Source of the DNA: Azonexus sp.
GTDB lineage: Bacteria > Pseudomonadota > Gammaproteobacteria > Burkholderiales > Rhodocyclaceae
NCBI GenBank assembly: GCA_031274715.1
Contig: JAISPT010000010.1
Location: 1-64,000, forward strand
DNA: 64,000 nt
Direction: 5' to 3'
The translations under genes and the position numbers were made by a program. Position 1 is the first letter of the stretch. Each line of letters begins with the position of its first letter. The notes under the pieces are model-generated. The model had not been told where the DNA came from. It did no database searches and saw only the letters and a program-made list of their open reading frames with translations. Shown one piece after another: positions 9,642-18,744 of this stretch.

Positions 9642-10891
9642 AACGCTTGTCAGCCATCGCGCTCGCCACCTGGGCCGGCCTGACCCTGGCCCAGCCGTTG
9701 CCCAACTCGCTGCCGGGCCTGCCGCCGGACGACATGGTCCGGCAGGCGCTGCAAAGCCATCCCGATACCCTGGCGGCAGCCAGCGAAGTGCGCCAGGAAA
9801 CGGCCAATCGCGATCGCCTGGAAGCGGGTGAATACGAGTGGAACCTGAGCATTGGCGGCCACCAGCGGCGGACCAAGCCGCCCGGCAGGGCAAATGAGAA
9901 TTTCAACGAATGGAATGTCGCGCTCGAACGGCCGCTACGCCTGCCGGGCAAGGCGGCCACCGACGCCGAGATCGGTGCCGGCGGCATCGCCCGGGCGGAA
10001 ACCGCGTATGGCGACGCGGTGCATGAAACCAAGCGAGATTTACTCAAGTCCTGGTTCGCCTGGCTCAAGGAAAGTGCGACCGCCAGCCAATGGGCAGCGC
10101 AGGCCGAACTGATCGAGCGCCAGGCACGGATGATCGGCCGCCGGCTGCAACTGGGCGACGCGGCGCGGCGGGAAAGCGTCCAGGCGGAGGCGGCGCTGGC
10201 CCAGGCCCAGGCCCAGGCTATCCAGGCCGCTGCGCGGCAGCAGGCTGCCCGCGAAACGCTGCGCCGCCGTTATCCGGCCTTGGCGCTCGGCGAACCAGCG
10301 GACATCGGCGAACCGCCGATGCCGACCGGCAGCGACGAGGAATGGCTGGCCGCCGTCGCCGAGCACAGCCATGAACTCGCGTTGGCTCGCCGGCAAACCC
10401 GTTTGGCCGAGCTTGCCGCAACGCGTCAGCGCCAGGAGCGCATGCCCGATCCCAGCATCGGGCTGGCGTTCTCCAACGAGCGCGGCGGCGAGGAACAGGT
10501 GGTTGGTGCCTTCATCAGAATTCCGCTGGCTGGCGGGGCGCGCCGGGCGGCCGAGCAGGGCGCGCAGGCGGCTGCCGATGCCGCCCGCTACCGCGAAGCG
10601 GCGTTGACCCGGCAGATCGCCCTGGCCACCGCGACCGCCGTGCATTCCGCTCGCTCGGCGCATGCTGCTTGGCAAGCCAGCCGCACGGCGGCAGCGCAGT
10701 TGCAGCAGGCAGCCAACATGGAAGCTCGGGCCTACCAGTTGGGCGAGGGCAGCCTCAACGAATGGCTGACCGCCTTGCGCCTGGCCAACGAAGCGCAACT
10801 CGCCAGTCGCAGCAACCAGCTCGAAGCCCTGGAGCAGGTCTATCGCCTGCAACTCGATGCCGACCAGATCTGGCAATTCGGGGACGAATAA
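9638..10891 (+). CDS. TolC-like outer-membrane efflux channel (CzcC family)
   Basis: About 417 aa with an N-terminal signal peptide (MKRLSAIALATWAGLTLA). Two long Ala/Gln/Arg-rich coiled-coil regions, each of OEP repeat type (ALQSHPDTLAAASEVRQ near the start and a second repeat after residue 220), are typical of the trimeric channel. It forms the outer-membrane exit of the RND system encoded just upstream and overlaps the DUF3240 gene by ATGA. The operon ends here; about 140 bases of non-coding sequence follow without an obvious terminator. Confidence 0.9.
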   Translation: MKRLSAIALATWAGLTLAQPLPNSLPGLPPDDMVRQALQSHPDTLAAASEVRQETANRDRLEAGEYEWNLSIGGHQRRTKPPGRANENFNEWNVALERPLRLPGKAATDAEIGAGGIARAETAYGDAVHETKRDLLKSWFAWLKESATASQWAAQAELIERQARMIGRRLQLGDAARRESVQAEAALAQAQAQAIQAAARQQAARETLRRRYPALALGEPADIGEPPMPTGSDEEWLAAVAEHSHELALARRQTRLAELAATRQRQERMPDPSIGLAFSNERGGEEQVVGAFIRIPLAGGARRAAEQGAQAAADAARYREAALTRQIALATATAVHSARSAHAAWQASRTAAAQLQQAANMEARAYQLGEGSLNEWLTALRLANEAQLASRSNQLEALEQVYRLQLDADQIWQFGDE

Positions 10892-11030
10892 GCCGGAGAT
10901 AGCCGATATATCCTGAAGTAGGGCGCGAATCCGGCCTTCGGTACACCACGGCGATGCATCCGGGCCGCCGTCAGGCCTTGTTCGGGTGAGGAGGTAAACT
11001 GGCGGCATCGTCATTCCTCTCCCCCGATCC

Positions 11031-11249
11031 ATGCCACCTAACCCCGCGCAACCGGCCGACGACGGCCAGCCGACCTGCCGCCACTGCAAGCACTACCACA
11101 TCACCCACGATCCGGACTTCCGCTACGGTTGTCGGGCGCTCGGTTTCAAGAGCCGCCACCAGCCCTGCCTCGACGTGATCTCCGCTTCCGGCGAGCAGTG
11201 TCTTTACTTCATGCCCAAATCCACGGCGACCGGAACCGATACCCGATGA
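11031..11249 (+). CDS. Small Cys-rich conserved hypothetical protein
   Basis: A 72-aa protein with five cysteines arranged as CRHC near residue 16, then YGC, QPC and QC, plus HYHITHDP between the first two pairs. This spacing suggests a small zinc- or Fe-S-binding fold. I do not recognise a function, though I recall similar short proteins in other betaproteobacteria. It stands alone between the RND operon and the DUF5710 gene, on the same strand. Confidence 0.6.
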   Translation: MPPNPAQPADDGQPTCRHCKHYHITHDPDFRYGCRALGFKSRHQPCLDVISASGEQCLYFMPKSTATGTDTR

Positions 11250-11363
11250 AACGCCGCCACCTCCTGCACCTGTTCGCTGCCTGTGGCTGGCCGCGTCGGC
11301 CTAACGCGCCGCGTGTTTCCTTATAATGCCCGCCCCACCGCCCGATATTGCCGAATACCGACG

Positions 11364-11669
11364 ATGAGAATGAACCTGAAGGTCCCGTTCGCCGAAAAGG
11401 ATGAAGCCAAGAAGCTCGGCGCCCGCTGGGATGCCGCCCGCAAGCTTTGGTACATCGACAACGATGGCAAGCTCGCCGCCTTCGCCCGCTGGTCGCCAAC
11501 GCCGCATGCAGCGGACGACGGCACCGTCCTTGCCGGTCCGGCCGCGAAGCCGCGCCAGTCGGCCGGCAAACTGGTGATCGGCAGCGCCTACCGGGAAGTA
11601 CTACCGCTCTGCGCCTGCCCGCCGTGGCAGCTGTGCACACAATGCCGGCCGCTGGCCTTGGCGTCCTGA
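11364..11669 (+). CDS. DUF5710-domain protein
   Basis: About 101 aa. The first 35 residues (MRMNLKVPFAEKDEAKKL, then GARWDAARKLWYI) match the DUF5710 motif, a short module often found at the ends of plasmid and phage DNA-processing proteins. The C-terminal part ends in a Cys-rich patch (CACPPWQLCTQC) with CxC and CxxC, possibly metal-binding. The start at 11364 removes an unsupported upstream extension; ATG 11370 is also possible. It is 12 bases ahead of the next gene, so the two probably form one transcription unit. Confidence 0.7.
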   Translation: MRMNLKVPFAEKDEAKKLGARWDAARKLWYIDNDGKLAAFARWSPTPHAADDGTVLAGPAAKPRQSAGKLVIGSAYREVLPLCACPPWQLCTQCRPLALAS

Positions 11670-11681
11670 ACGGACACGGCT

Positions 11682-12521
11682 ATGAACCGGCTGATCGGCG
11701 AACTGCAACGCCTCTATTTCCCATTGCCCCTGCATGGCTGCGTCATGGCCACCGATGCGCCGTTGGAAACGATGGCGGTAACCGAACTGACAATCGCCGA
11801 TCTGACTCGCGGTCTGGCCGGCGACGCAGTGCTACTACTCGATCCCACTACCAACAACACCACCCGCTGCCTGGTGCTGTGCTTCGCCCGCGGTGACGAC
11901 TGGCCGCAGGTGGCAGCGCTCTGCCAAGCGTTGCAGGAAGACTTGGCGCTGCCGGCACCGGCGGTCGCGGTTGATACCGAGGCCGGCTACCAGTTGTGGC
12001 TGTCGTTGGCCGAGGCGGTGCCGCTGGCGATAGCCGGCGCATTTCTGGCCGCGCTGCGCCGGCACTACCTGGCTGGCCTACCGCTGGCCAGCCTGACTTG
12101 CATCCCCGGGGGCAAAACCACACCGAGTTTACTTCGGCCGGTGCCGTCACTGCAGGCGGCGAACGGCAAATGGTCGGCCTTCATCGACCCAGGTATGGGC
12201 AGCCTGTTCGTTGCCGAAGCCGGCCTCGACATTGCGCCCAACCCAGAGCGCCAGGCCGACCTGCTGGTGGGACTTGCCAGCATCCCGCCCGGTGACCTGC
12301 AACGTGCGCTGCAATGGCTCGAGGAACAATCCGCTACCCCGGTGGCGGCCCAGGCGCCGGTCGAGGCCGGCCAGCGACTGATGCTGGCCGGTATCTACGG
12401 TGATCCGCAAAGCTTTCTGCTGGCGGTGATGAACGACCCGTCGGCCAGCGCCGGCCACCGCATCGAAGCGGCCAAGGCACTGCTGCCGTATTTCGCTAAG
12501 CGCGCTTCGACTCCGACCTGA
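11682..12521 (+). CDS. Uncharacterised protein, possibly primase-like
   Basis: 279 aa, no signal peptide or membrane segment. I do not recognise the family with certainty. A central stretch (TEAGYQLWLSLAEAVPL followed by a helix and a strand) resembles the catalytic-core layout of RepB/archaeo-eukaryotic-type primases, but I cannot see a convincing acidic active-site set, so this is only a weak inference. It shares a unit with the DUF5710 gene, itself a module seen in DNA-processing proteins. A strong terminator follows 20 bases after the stop. Confidence 0.55.
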   Translation: MNRLIGELQRLYFPLPLHGCVMATDAPLETMAVTELTIADLTRGLAGDAVLLLDPTTNNTTRCLVLCFARGDDWPQVAALCQALQEDLALPAPAVAVDTEAGYQLWLSLAEAVPLAIAGAFLAALRRHYLAGLPLASLTCIPGGKTTPSLLRPVPSLQAANGKWSAFIDPGMGSLFVAEAGLDIAPNPERQADLLVGLASIPPGDLQRALQWLEEQSATPVAAQAPVEAGQRLMLAGIYGDPQSFLLAVMNDPSASAGHRIEAAKALLPYFAKRASTPT

Positions 12522-12542
12522 CCCCGCTCACCCTGGGTAAAG

Positions 12543-12571
12543 AAAAGGCCGGCGTTGGCGCCGGCCTTTTT
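12543..12571. terminator. Bidirectional terminator between convergent genes
   Basis: A perfect 12-bp stem (AAAAGGCCGGCG / CGCCGGCCTTTT) with a TTGG loop, T-run on the plus side and A-run on the left. It lies between the plus-strand gene ending at 12521 and the minus-strand gene ending at 12592, so it can serve both. Confidence 0.9.
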
Positions 12572-12591
12572 GCTGGGCATCCGCCAGGGAA

Positions 12592-14676
12592 TCAGTCTGC
12601 CCCGGCCGTGTTGTTCAGCAGGCTTTGTGTGGCAGCTTGCAGGAAAGCGTCCAGCTGTTCGCGCAATTCGCGTTCGCCGGCTTCATCCTTGATTTCCGTA
12701 GCCTTCGGGTCATGCCAGAGTTGGTATTGGTACAGCTTGGGAGCCTGCCCCTTGGCTTGGATCAGGATCCGGTCGCCGCGGATGATGGCGACGACCTGCT
12801 CGTCACCCGAGGGTTTGATAATGCCGAAACCTGGATCGCCGGCCGGCAGGGTCAGCAGGTCACGGCCCCAGCACTGGTGGCGGGTCGGTCCGCCGAGCCG
12901 GCCCATGATGGTGGGCACGATGTCGACCTGGGTACCGACGGTGTCGCGCACGGCACCGAATTTTTCCTGGATGCCGGGGGCAATCAGTAGCAGCGGCACA
13001 TTGAAGCGGGCCAGATTCATTTCGGTCAGTTGCTCGCCGCTACCGAAGCCGTGGTCGCCAACGATGACGAACAGCGTTTCCTTGAAGAAGGGCTGGTCGC
13101 GGATTTGTTCAAAGAAGCGGCCAAGCGCCCAGTCGGAATAACGCATCGCCGTCAGGTGTTGGTCTAGCCCACCGCCATGGCCGCTGACCGGCGCCACCGG
13201 CAGTTGCGCCGGCAGGGCGTAGGGCGTGTGGTTGGAGAGCGTCTGCAGGATGGCGTAGAAGGGCTTGTCACTTGGGCGCTTGCTCAGTTCGGCGGCAGCA
13301 CGGTCGAACATGTCTTGGTCGGAAACGCCCCAGGTCGGATCGAAGACGACGGGGTTGTCGTAATCGAAGCGGCCGATGAAGTTGCTGATGCCCTGTTTGC
13401 CGAAAAAGCCGCGCTGGTTGTCCCAGGCGAAATCGCCGTTATAGACATAGAGGTTGTCCAGCTTGCGCGGCTTGAGCAGCACTGGCAGCCCGGAAAAATC
13501 GTTGTTGCCCTCCGGCGTCTGCATCAGGTATTCGAAGGCCGGCAGGTTGGGGAAACAACTGATCGAGGCGAAAGTCCCTTGATGGGTGTGGGTGCCGTTG
13601 GCGAAAAAGCGGGTAAACAACAACCCTTCGCCGGCCAGCTTGTCGAAATACGGAGTGACATCGCCCTGGCCGCCGAGAACGCCGACGTGGCGGCCAGCAA
13701 AGCTTTCCATCAGGATCAACACGACGTTCTTTACCGGCAGCGTGCCGGCGGCCGGCGGCGTGGTGGTCCGCAGCACCGCCGACCGCTCCTCGGCGAGCGG
13801 TGTGTCATGGTCGGTCAGCAACATGCGGCGGACGATCTGCAGCGCCTCGGGATAGGGGCGGCTGCTCCGCCAGGCAGTGCTCCGATGGCTGGAAAATTGC
13901 GATTGGGCGGCGGAAATCAGCGACAGCGTGCCATTCAGTCCAAGCTGGTTGGCGAATACCGACTCGGTGGTGAAGGCATCGCCCCAGCGCAGCGGCGGCC
14001 CCTGGCGCAGGGTGCCGCGCGAGCCGAGGAGCGCGAGCACGAGGCAAAGCGCGAAAGCGGCGAGACGCACGGGCAGCCGCTCGGACCACGCCGGCGCAGC
14101 GGTCGGGACTGCCGCCGGAGCGGACCGGCAGCGCCGGCCGATCCACCGGAAGCCCCAGGCCAATGCAGCGGAAACCAAGCCCCAGGCCAGCAGGTAGCGG
14201 ATCACCGGGAAGCCGTACCAGATCATGCTGAGAACCGTTCTGGGATCTTCCCTCAGATACTGGAACACCAGTCCGTTCAGTCGTTGGTTGAATTCACGGT
14301 AGAAATCCAGTTCGATCAGGCCGAGGAACAGCGTCAGGCTGGCGAACAGGGTCAGCCAGCCGACCATCAGCCGCCGCGCCTGCATCGCCTTGCGGCTGAG
14401 CATGACAAGCAGCAGCGGCAGGCAGCCCCAGATGGCCAGCCGCAGATCGAAACGCAGGCCGTTGACGAAGGCTTCGGCCAAGTCGCCGGCCGAGGCGCTA
14501 CCGATCTGCGCCCGGTTGTAAACCAGCAGTGCCAGCCGCAGCAGGGAGTACATCAGCAGCAGCACCAGCAGGCTCAGGGCGGTGAAGGACAGATGGTCCT
14601 TCAGGCGGATGGTTGCGGGAGAGATGGCTTGAGACGGGATGGGGGAAGCGGAAGAAAGCGGCTTATCGTTTGGCAT
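12592..14676 (-). CDS. LtaS-like membrane phosphoglycerol transferase / sulfatase-fold protein (first copy)
   Basis: 694 aa. About five membrane helices in the first 230 residues are followed by an extracytoplasmic alkaline-phosphatase-superfamily domain. Metal and catalytic motifs of the LTA-synthase/MdoB group are visible: ILMESFAGRHVG (metal Glu), a Thr nucleophile region NGTHTHQGTFAS, WGVSDQDMFD and VGDHGFGSGE. Such enzymes move phosphoglycerol or phosphoethanolamine from phospholipid onto periplasmic glucans or other envelope glycans. A paralogue lies 100 bases upstream on the same strand. The acceptor cannot be told from sequence. Confidence 0.85.
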   Translation of the reverse strand: MPNDKPLSSASPIPSQAISPATIRLKDHLSFTALSLLVLLLMYSLLRLALLVYNRAQIGSASAGDLAEAFVNGLRFDLRLAIWGCLPLLLVMLSRKAMQARRLMVGWLTLFASLTLFLGLIELDFYREFNQRLNGLVFQYLREDPRTVLSMIWYGFPVIRYLLAWGLVSAALAWGFRWIGRRCRSAPAAVPTAAPAWSERLPVRLAAFALCLVLALLGSRGTLRQGPPLRWGDAFTTESVFANQLGLNGTLSLISAAQSQFSSHRSTAWRSSRPYPEALQIVRRMLLTDHDTPLAEERSAVLRTTTPPAAGTLPVKNVVLILMESFAGRHVGVLGGQGDVTPYFDKLAGEGLLFTRFFANGTHTHQGTFASISCFPNLPAFEYLMQTPEGNNDFSGLPVLLKPRKLDNLYVYNGDFAWDNQRGFFGKQGISNFIGRFDYDNPVVFDPTWGVSDQDMFDRAAAELSKRPSDKPFYAILQTLSNHTPYALPAQLPVAPVSGHGGGLDQHLTAMRYSDWALGRFFEQIRDQPFFKETLFVIVGDHGFGSGEQLTEMNLARFNVPLLLIAPGIQEKFGAVRDTVGTQVDIVPTIMGRLGGPTRHQCWGRDLLTLPAGDPGFGIIKPSGDEQVVAIIRGDRILIQAKGQAPKLYQYQLWHDPKATEIKDEAGERELREQLDAFLQAATQSLLNNTAGAD

Positions 14677-14775
14677 GGACAGTATGAGTTAGAAAAAATC
14701 CCCGTTGGAAGCCGGCAGCAAGAGCAGCGGCTGGACAGTCCAGCGGTCGTACAGTAGTCGCATCGCCAACTCCGC

Positions 14776-16731
14776 TCAGTGCGATGCCTCGTTTTCCGGC
14801 CGCAATTCCGGCCGCCAGGCAAGCAGACCCTCGCGGAAGGCGTGGCTGGCTCCCTGGTAATAGGCGATGGCGCGGCGGATCAGCGGGTCGGCCAGCGTGC
14901 CGGCTTGTTCGTGGCTTTCGCCGAGAGCGTCGTCATGGCGGCGGATGACCTTGCGCGGACTGAGGATCGCCAGATCCTTGCCGTCGAACAGGCCGAGGTG
15001 CTGATAATTGCCAATCACCGTGCGGCCCGGCCGGTTCTCGTCGAGCAGCATATTGCGGCCGAAGAAGGTCGATATGTAATCCATGTGCAGCAGCCCGAGC
15101 AGTGTCGGGGCGAGATCGATCTGGCTGGTCAGCGTCGACACCTCGCGCGGGGCGATCCAGCCAGGGGCGTAGATGAACAGCGGGATGTGGTAATTGGCGA
15201 CCGGCAAATCCTCCTGCCCCGCACTGCCAGCCGTATGGTCGGCGACGAAGATGAACACGGTGTCGGCGAACCACGGCCGGGCGCGCGCCTGTTCGAGAAA
15301 GTGGCCGATGGCGTAGTCGGTGTACTTGACCGCGCCTTCGCGCCCGCTGCCGGAGGGAATGTCGATACGGCCGTCTGGATAGGTGTAAGGGCGGTGGTTG
15401 GAGGTGGTCATCAAGTGCAGGAAGAAGGGCTGGCCGGCGGCGTGATTCTGGTCGGCGAGCTTCAGCGCCTGGGCGTAAAGATCTTCGTCCGACATGCCCC
15501 AGGCGTTGCGGAACTGCATTTCGGCGTCGGGAACGCTGCTCTGGTCGACGATGCGATAGCCATTGCCGGCGAAAAAACTGTTCATGTTGTCGAAATAGCC
15601 GCGGCCGCCGTAGACGAACACGCTGTCGTAGCCTTTGGCGGTCAGTTGCTGGCCGAGGCTGGCATAGCCGCTCTCGCGGCCGATGCGCTTGACGATCGAG
15701 CGGCCGGGCGTTGGCGGGATCGACAGGGTGATGGCTTCGAGACCACGGTCGGTGCGTGTGCCGGTAGCCTGGAAGTTGTTGAAGAACAGGCTCTGTTGGC
15801 GTAGTGCATCGAGATTGGGCGTCAATCCCCGGGTATCGCCGAAACTGCCGAGGTACTTGGCGCTGAGACTCTCGATGGTGACGAGCACGATGTTGCGATG
15901 TTGTTCGCTACCCGGATTGGCGATGGCCCGGCGGATGTCCAGCGGGTCGCTGCCCAGGAAGCGGGCGTTCGGCTCGGCTACTTCGGCGCGCAGCAGCGTG
16001 GCCACTTCGCTGTCGGGTAAGGCGGCGTAGAACTGGCGGTAGTCGAGTTCGTTGTTGCGGAAGGCGGCGAAGAACTGGAACGGTCCGTTGCCGGCCAGTT
16101 CCGCCTGGTAGATATTGCCGCCCTGGGGACGGGGAAAGTCCTGGCCGATCACGGCCAGATTGAGGCCAGCGACGGCGAGCAGCAAGCCGAGACCGTACAG
16201 CCGCGCGGCACGGGGTAGCGATGGGGCCGTCAGCGCTGCCGTCAGCGGCCGGCGCAAAGCCAGGGTGGCGATGCCGGCCAGCAGCGCCAGCAGCGCCAGC
16301 AGCCGATAGATCGGATAGGACTCCAGGATGTTGTTGACCACCTCCTTTGAATAGACCAGGTAGTCAACAGCGATGAAATTGAAGCGCACGCCGAACTCGT
16401 CCCAGAACAACCACTCGGCGGCGGCCACGAACAGCATGGCGAACAGGCTGACACCGGTCAGCGCGACCAAAAAGGCGCGGTGGCCACGGCTTCGCCACAG
16501 CCTTTCCGGGCACAGCGCCAGATAGAAGGCGAGCGGCAATACGGCGTAGAGCAGGAAGGCCAGGTCGTAAACCGCACCGAGTGCATAGATGCGCAGGATG
16601 TCGGGCACGCTGGCCGCGGCTTCGGGCAGGTGGGTCAACAGCAAGACACTGCGCGTCAGAAAGAACACCGCCAGCCAGCAGGCGATGAGCAGGCCGAGAT
16701 AGCGGGTTTGGGCGTGGCGGAGAAGAGGCAT
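14776..16731 (-). CDS. LtaS-like membrane phosphoglycerol transferase / sulfatase-fold protein (second copy)
   Basis: About 651 aa from the start chosen at 16731, which places a short basic tail before TM1. Five predicted helices precede a sulfatase-fold domain with VTIESLSAKYLG (metal Glu), GTRTDRGLEA (Thr nucleophile), WGMSDEDLYAQAL and FVADHTAGS. It has the same architecture as the next gene but is clearly diverged from it, so this is an old duplication or paired specialisation. Its upstream region holds four TGTCAA direct repeats with exact 11-bp spacing, a likely response-regulator site. Alternative function: phosphoethanolamine transferase. Confidence 0.85.
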   Translation of the reverse strand: MPLLRHAQTRYLGLLIACWLAVFFLTRSVLLLTHLPEAAASVPDILRIYALGAVYDLAFLLYAVLPLAFYLALCPERLWRSRGHRAFLVALTGVSLFAMLFVAAAEWLFWDEFGVRFNFIAVDYLVYSKEVVNNILESYPIYRLLALLALLAGIATLALRRPLTAALTAPSLPRAARLYGLGLLLAVAGLNLAVIGQDFPRPQGGNIYQAELAGNGPFQFFAAFRNNELDYRQFYAALPDSEVATLLRAEVAEPNARFLGSDPLDIRRAIANPGSEQHRNIVLVTIESLSAKYLGSFGDTRGLTPNLDALRQQSLFFNNFQATGTRTDRGLEAITLSIPPTPGRSIVKRIGRESGYASLGQQLTAKGYDSVFVYGGRGYFDNMNSFFAGNGYRIVDQSSVPDAEMQFRNAWGMSDEDLYAQALKLADQNHAAGQPFFLHLMTTSNHRPYTYPDGRIDIPSGSGREGAVKYTDYAIGHFLEQARARPWFADTVFIFVADHTAGSAGQEDLPVANYHIPLFIYAPGWIAPREVSTLTSQIDLAPTLLGLLHMDYISTFFGRNMLLDENRPGRTVIGNYQHLGLFDGKDLAILSPRKVIRRHDDALGESHEQAGTLADPLIRRAIAYYQGASHAFREGLLAWRPELRPENEASH

Positions 16732-16776
16732 GGAACGGGCGAGAATCGGGAGTGAGGCGCAGTCTGGGGGGCGCAT

Positions 16777-16815
16777 TGTCAAGAGCGTGTCAAGGCGTTG
16801 TCAACAAAATGTCAA
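16777..16815. promoter_or_regulatory. Four tandem TGTCAA repeats, 11-bp period
   Basis: TGTCAA starts at 16777, 16788, 16799 and 16810, exactly 11 bases apart; read on the minus strand it is TTGACA. Direct repeats with 11-bp periodicity are the usual binding pattern of OmpR/PhoB-family response regulators (Pho and PhoP boxes), and TGTCA is also the core of the PhoB half-site. The array lies 46-84 bases upstream of the start at 16731. The TTGACA reading could also supply a -35 element, but no good -10 box sits at the right distance. Confidence 0.6.
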
Positions 16816-16960
16816 AACCAGGGGTGATGGCGATATTTCAAATTTGTCCGCCCTTGGAGGGGTTTCCGCGACATTGGTTCCAACCCAGATGACCGTAAAG
16901 CCGCAACGTATAGGCCAGCGCACCTCCCTTGCGCCACCCGATCTCAACCTGGGGCAAGAC

Positions 16961-18640
16961 TCATGGTTTGCTCACCACGATACTTGCTTCGTTCTGGTAG
17001 AGAATTTTCATCGCCAAGCCTTCCTGTTCCAGCAAGGGATAGTAACGAGTTGGCATGATCGCCAGCGCCTCCGGCTGTGCCTGCCAGGCTTTCGCCAGAC
17101 TGGGCAGATCCGGCAGCACGCGCCATGGTTCCTGGTCGATACCGAAATTCAACTCCTTCTCTCTATTGTCAACCAGTGTCAGCGTGCGCTTGAGGTAGAA
17201 CGGCAGGGTCTGATCGTACATGCCAACCGAGTAGAACGGCATGTCCGGTTTCAGGTAAGGCCGGACTGCATCGGCGAGCAGATAAGAGGAGCGTTCCCTG
17301 GCGATGGTGTTGTAGCCCGACGCGGCAAGCTGCGCCGCGGTGAGCGAGCCGAGCGCCAGCACCAGTACCGCCGCCATCTTGCGTGTGCGGCGCAACAACA
17401 GCAGCGCGGCGACGATGCCGGCCAGCCAGCACAGCGCCGCGCCCCCCAGCCACAGGGCGTATTCGGCGACCATCTGTTGCCGCGTCGGCGTTTGAGCGAA
17501 ATGGTCGCTGAACGGCACCGCCGCCAGCACCAGCAAGGGTAGCGGAATGGTCGGCGCGATCAGCCAGAACAGGCGGCGCTCGCTCATCAGGGTCAGTTGC
17601 CGTCCCATCAGCAGCGCCAGCGCGGGGAACATCGGCAACAGGTAGGACGGCAATTTGGAGCCGGACACCGAGAAAAATACGTAGACGAATCCGCTCCAGA
17701 CCAGCAGGAAGCGCACCGGATTGAATGCGCCGACACGGCCCGCGCTGTTTTTCCAGGCGCGCAGCACGGTATCGAACATCAACAGCGTCCACGGCAACAT
17801 GCCGAACAGCAGGATGGGAATAAAGTAGTGCCAAGGCTGATAACGATCCAGCTCCTTGGTAGTGAAGCGTGTCCAGTGCTCGTAGATGAAAAATTTCTGG
17901 AAGAATTCCGGATTTGCCTGCATCACCAGATAAAACCACGGTGCCGAAACCAGCAGGAACAGCAGCAATCCGATGCCCCAGTGCATGCGTTTCCATACGG
18001 ACCAATCGCGCTGGAATACGCAATACAGGAACAGCGCCGCACCGGGCAGCACCGGCCCCATCAATCCCTTGCTCATCATCGCCAGCGCCAGCGCAATCCA
18101 GGCCAGCCACATCCAGTTGCGCGCCGCCTTGTTGCCCTGAGCGCCGACAGCCCCGGCATCGGCGACTTCCTGCTGCGCCAGCAGCAAGCTGACGATGCCC
18201 AGCGTCAGGAAAAAGGTCACGCCCATGTCCAGCGTATTGATATGCGCCATCTGCACATAGAGCTGGCTGCTACCGAGCAGCATGGCGGCGTAAAGTCCGG
18301 CCGCCGGCCCGAATAGCCGTTTGCCCGCGAACCCGACCAGCAGAACGCCGGCAAACCCCGTCAGCGCAACCCACAGCCGCGCCGTCCATTGATGCACGCC
18401 GAAAATTTTGTAAGCCGTCGCCGTTGCCCAGTATTGCAGCGGCGGCTTCTCGAAATACTTGATGTCATTCAGACGCGGCGTGACCCAATCGCCGCTTGCC
18501 GCCATCTCGCGCGCTATCTCGGCATAACGGCCTTCGTCGGTAGGGATGATTTTGCGGTGTTCGATATTGCCAAACCAGATGGCGGCAACGGCCAGCAGCA
18601 GTAGCCAGAACATGCGTCTGGAAAGAGTTGAGGATTCCAT
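16961..18640 (-). CDS. ArnT-like lipid-linked glycosyltransferase (GT83/PMT fold)
   Basis: 559 aa with about 11-12 membrane helices. The first periplasmic loop carries DEGRYAEIAREM, the acidic catalytic motif of ArnT/PMT enzymes, followed by KYFEKPPLQYW. Members use undecaprenyl-phosphate sugars and transfer them to lipid A or other envelope acceptors, changing charge and polymyxin sensitivity. No arnA/B/C genes are in the window, so aminoarabinose as substrate is not supported here. It shares strand and envelope theme with the two LtaS-like genes downstream, but 229 bases containing the repeat array separate them. Confidence 0.85.
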   Translation of the reverse strand: MESSTLSRRMFWLLLLAVAAIWFGNIEHRKIIPTDEGRYAEIAREMAASGDWVTPRLNDIKYFEKPPLQYWATATAYKIFGVHQWTARLWVALTGFAGVLLVGFAGKRLFGPAAGLYAAMLLGSSQLYVQMAHINTLDMGVTFFLTLGIVSLLLAQQEVADAGAVGAQGNKAARNWMWLAWIALALAMMSKGLMGPVLPGAALFLYCVFQRDWSVWKRMHWGIGLLLFLLVSAPWFYLVMQANPEFFQKFFIYEHWTRFTTKELDRYQPWHYFIPILLFGMLPWTLLMFDTVLRAWKNSAGRVGAFNPVRFLLVWSGFVYVFFSVSGSKLPSYLLPMFPALALLMGRQLTLMSERRLFWLIAPTIPLPLLVLAAVPFSDHFAQTPTRQQMVAEYALWLGGAALCWLAGIVAALLLLRRTRKMAAVLVLALGSLTAAQLAASGYNTIARERSSYLLADAVRPYLKPDMPFYSVGMYDQTLPFYLKRTLTLVDNREKELNFGIDQEPWRVLPDLPSLAKAWQAQPEALAIMPTRYYPLLEQEGLAMKILYQNEASIVVSKP

Positions 18641-18744
18641 GGGGAGAAGGGAAAAATGAGAGCAGCCGGATTCTATCGTTCAATTACTCGTGAGTCAGAG
18701 AGCTAGACGACGCCCGGGCGTTTGCACCCGCTGGAAGTCGCGGC

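Noticed and set aside
16777..16815. Considered as the start of a CRISPR array
   Set aside because: The repeat unit is 6 bases with 5-base spacers; this is an operator-type direct repeat, not CRISPR.
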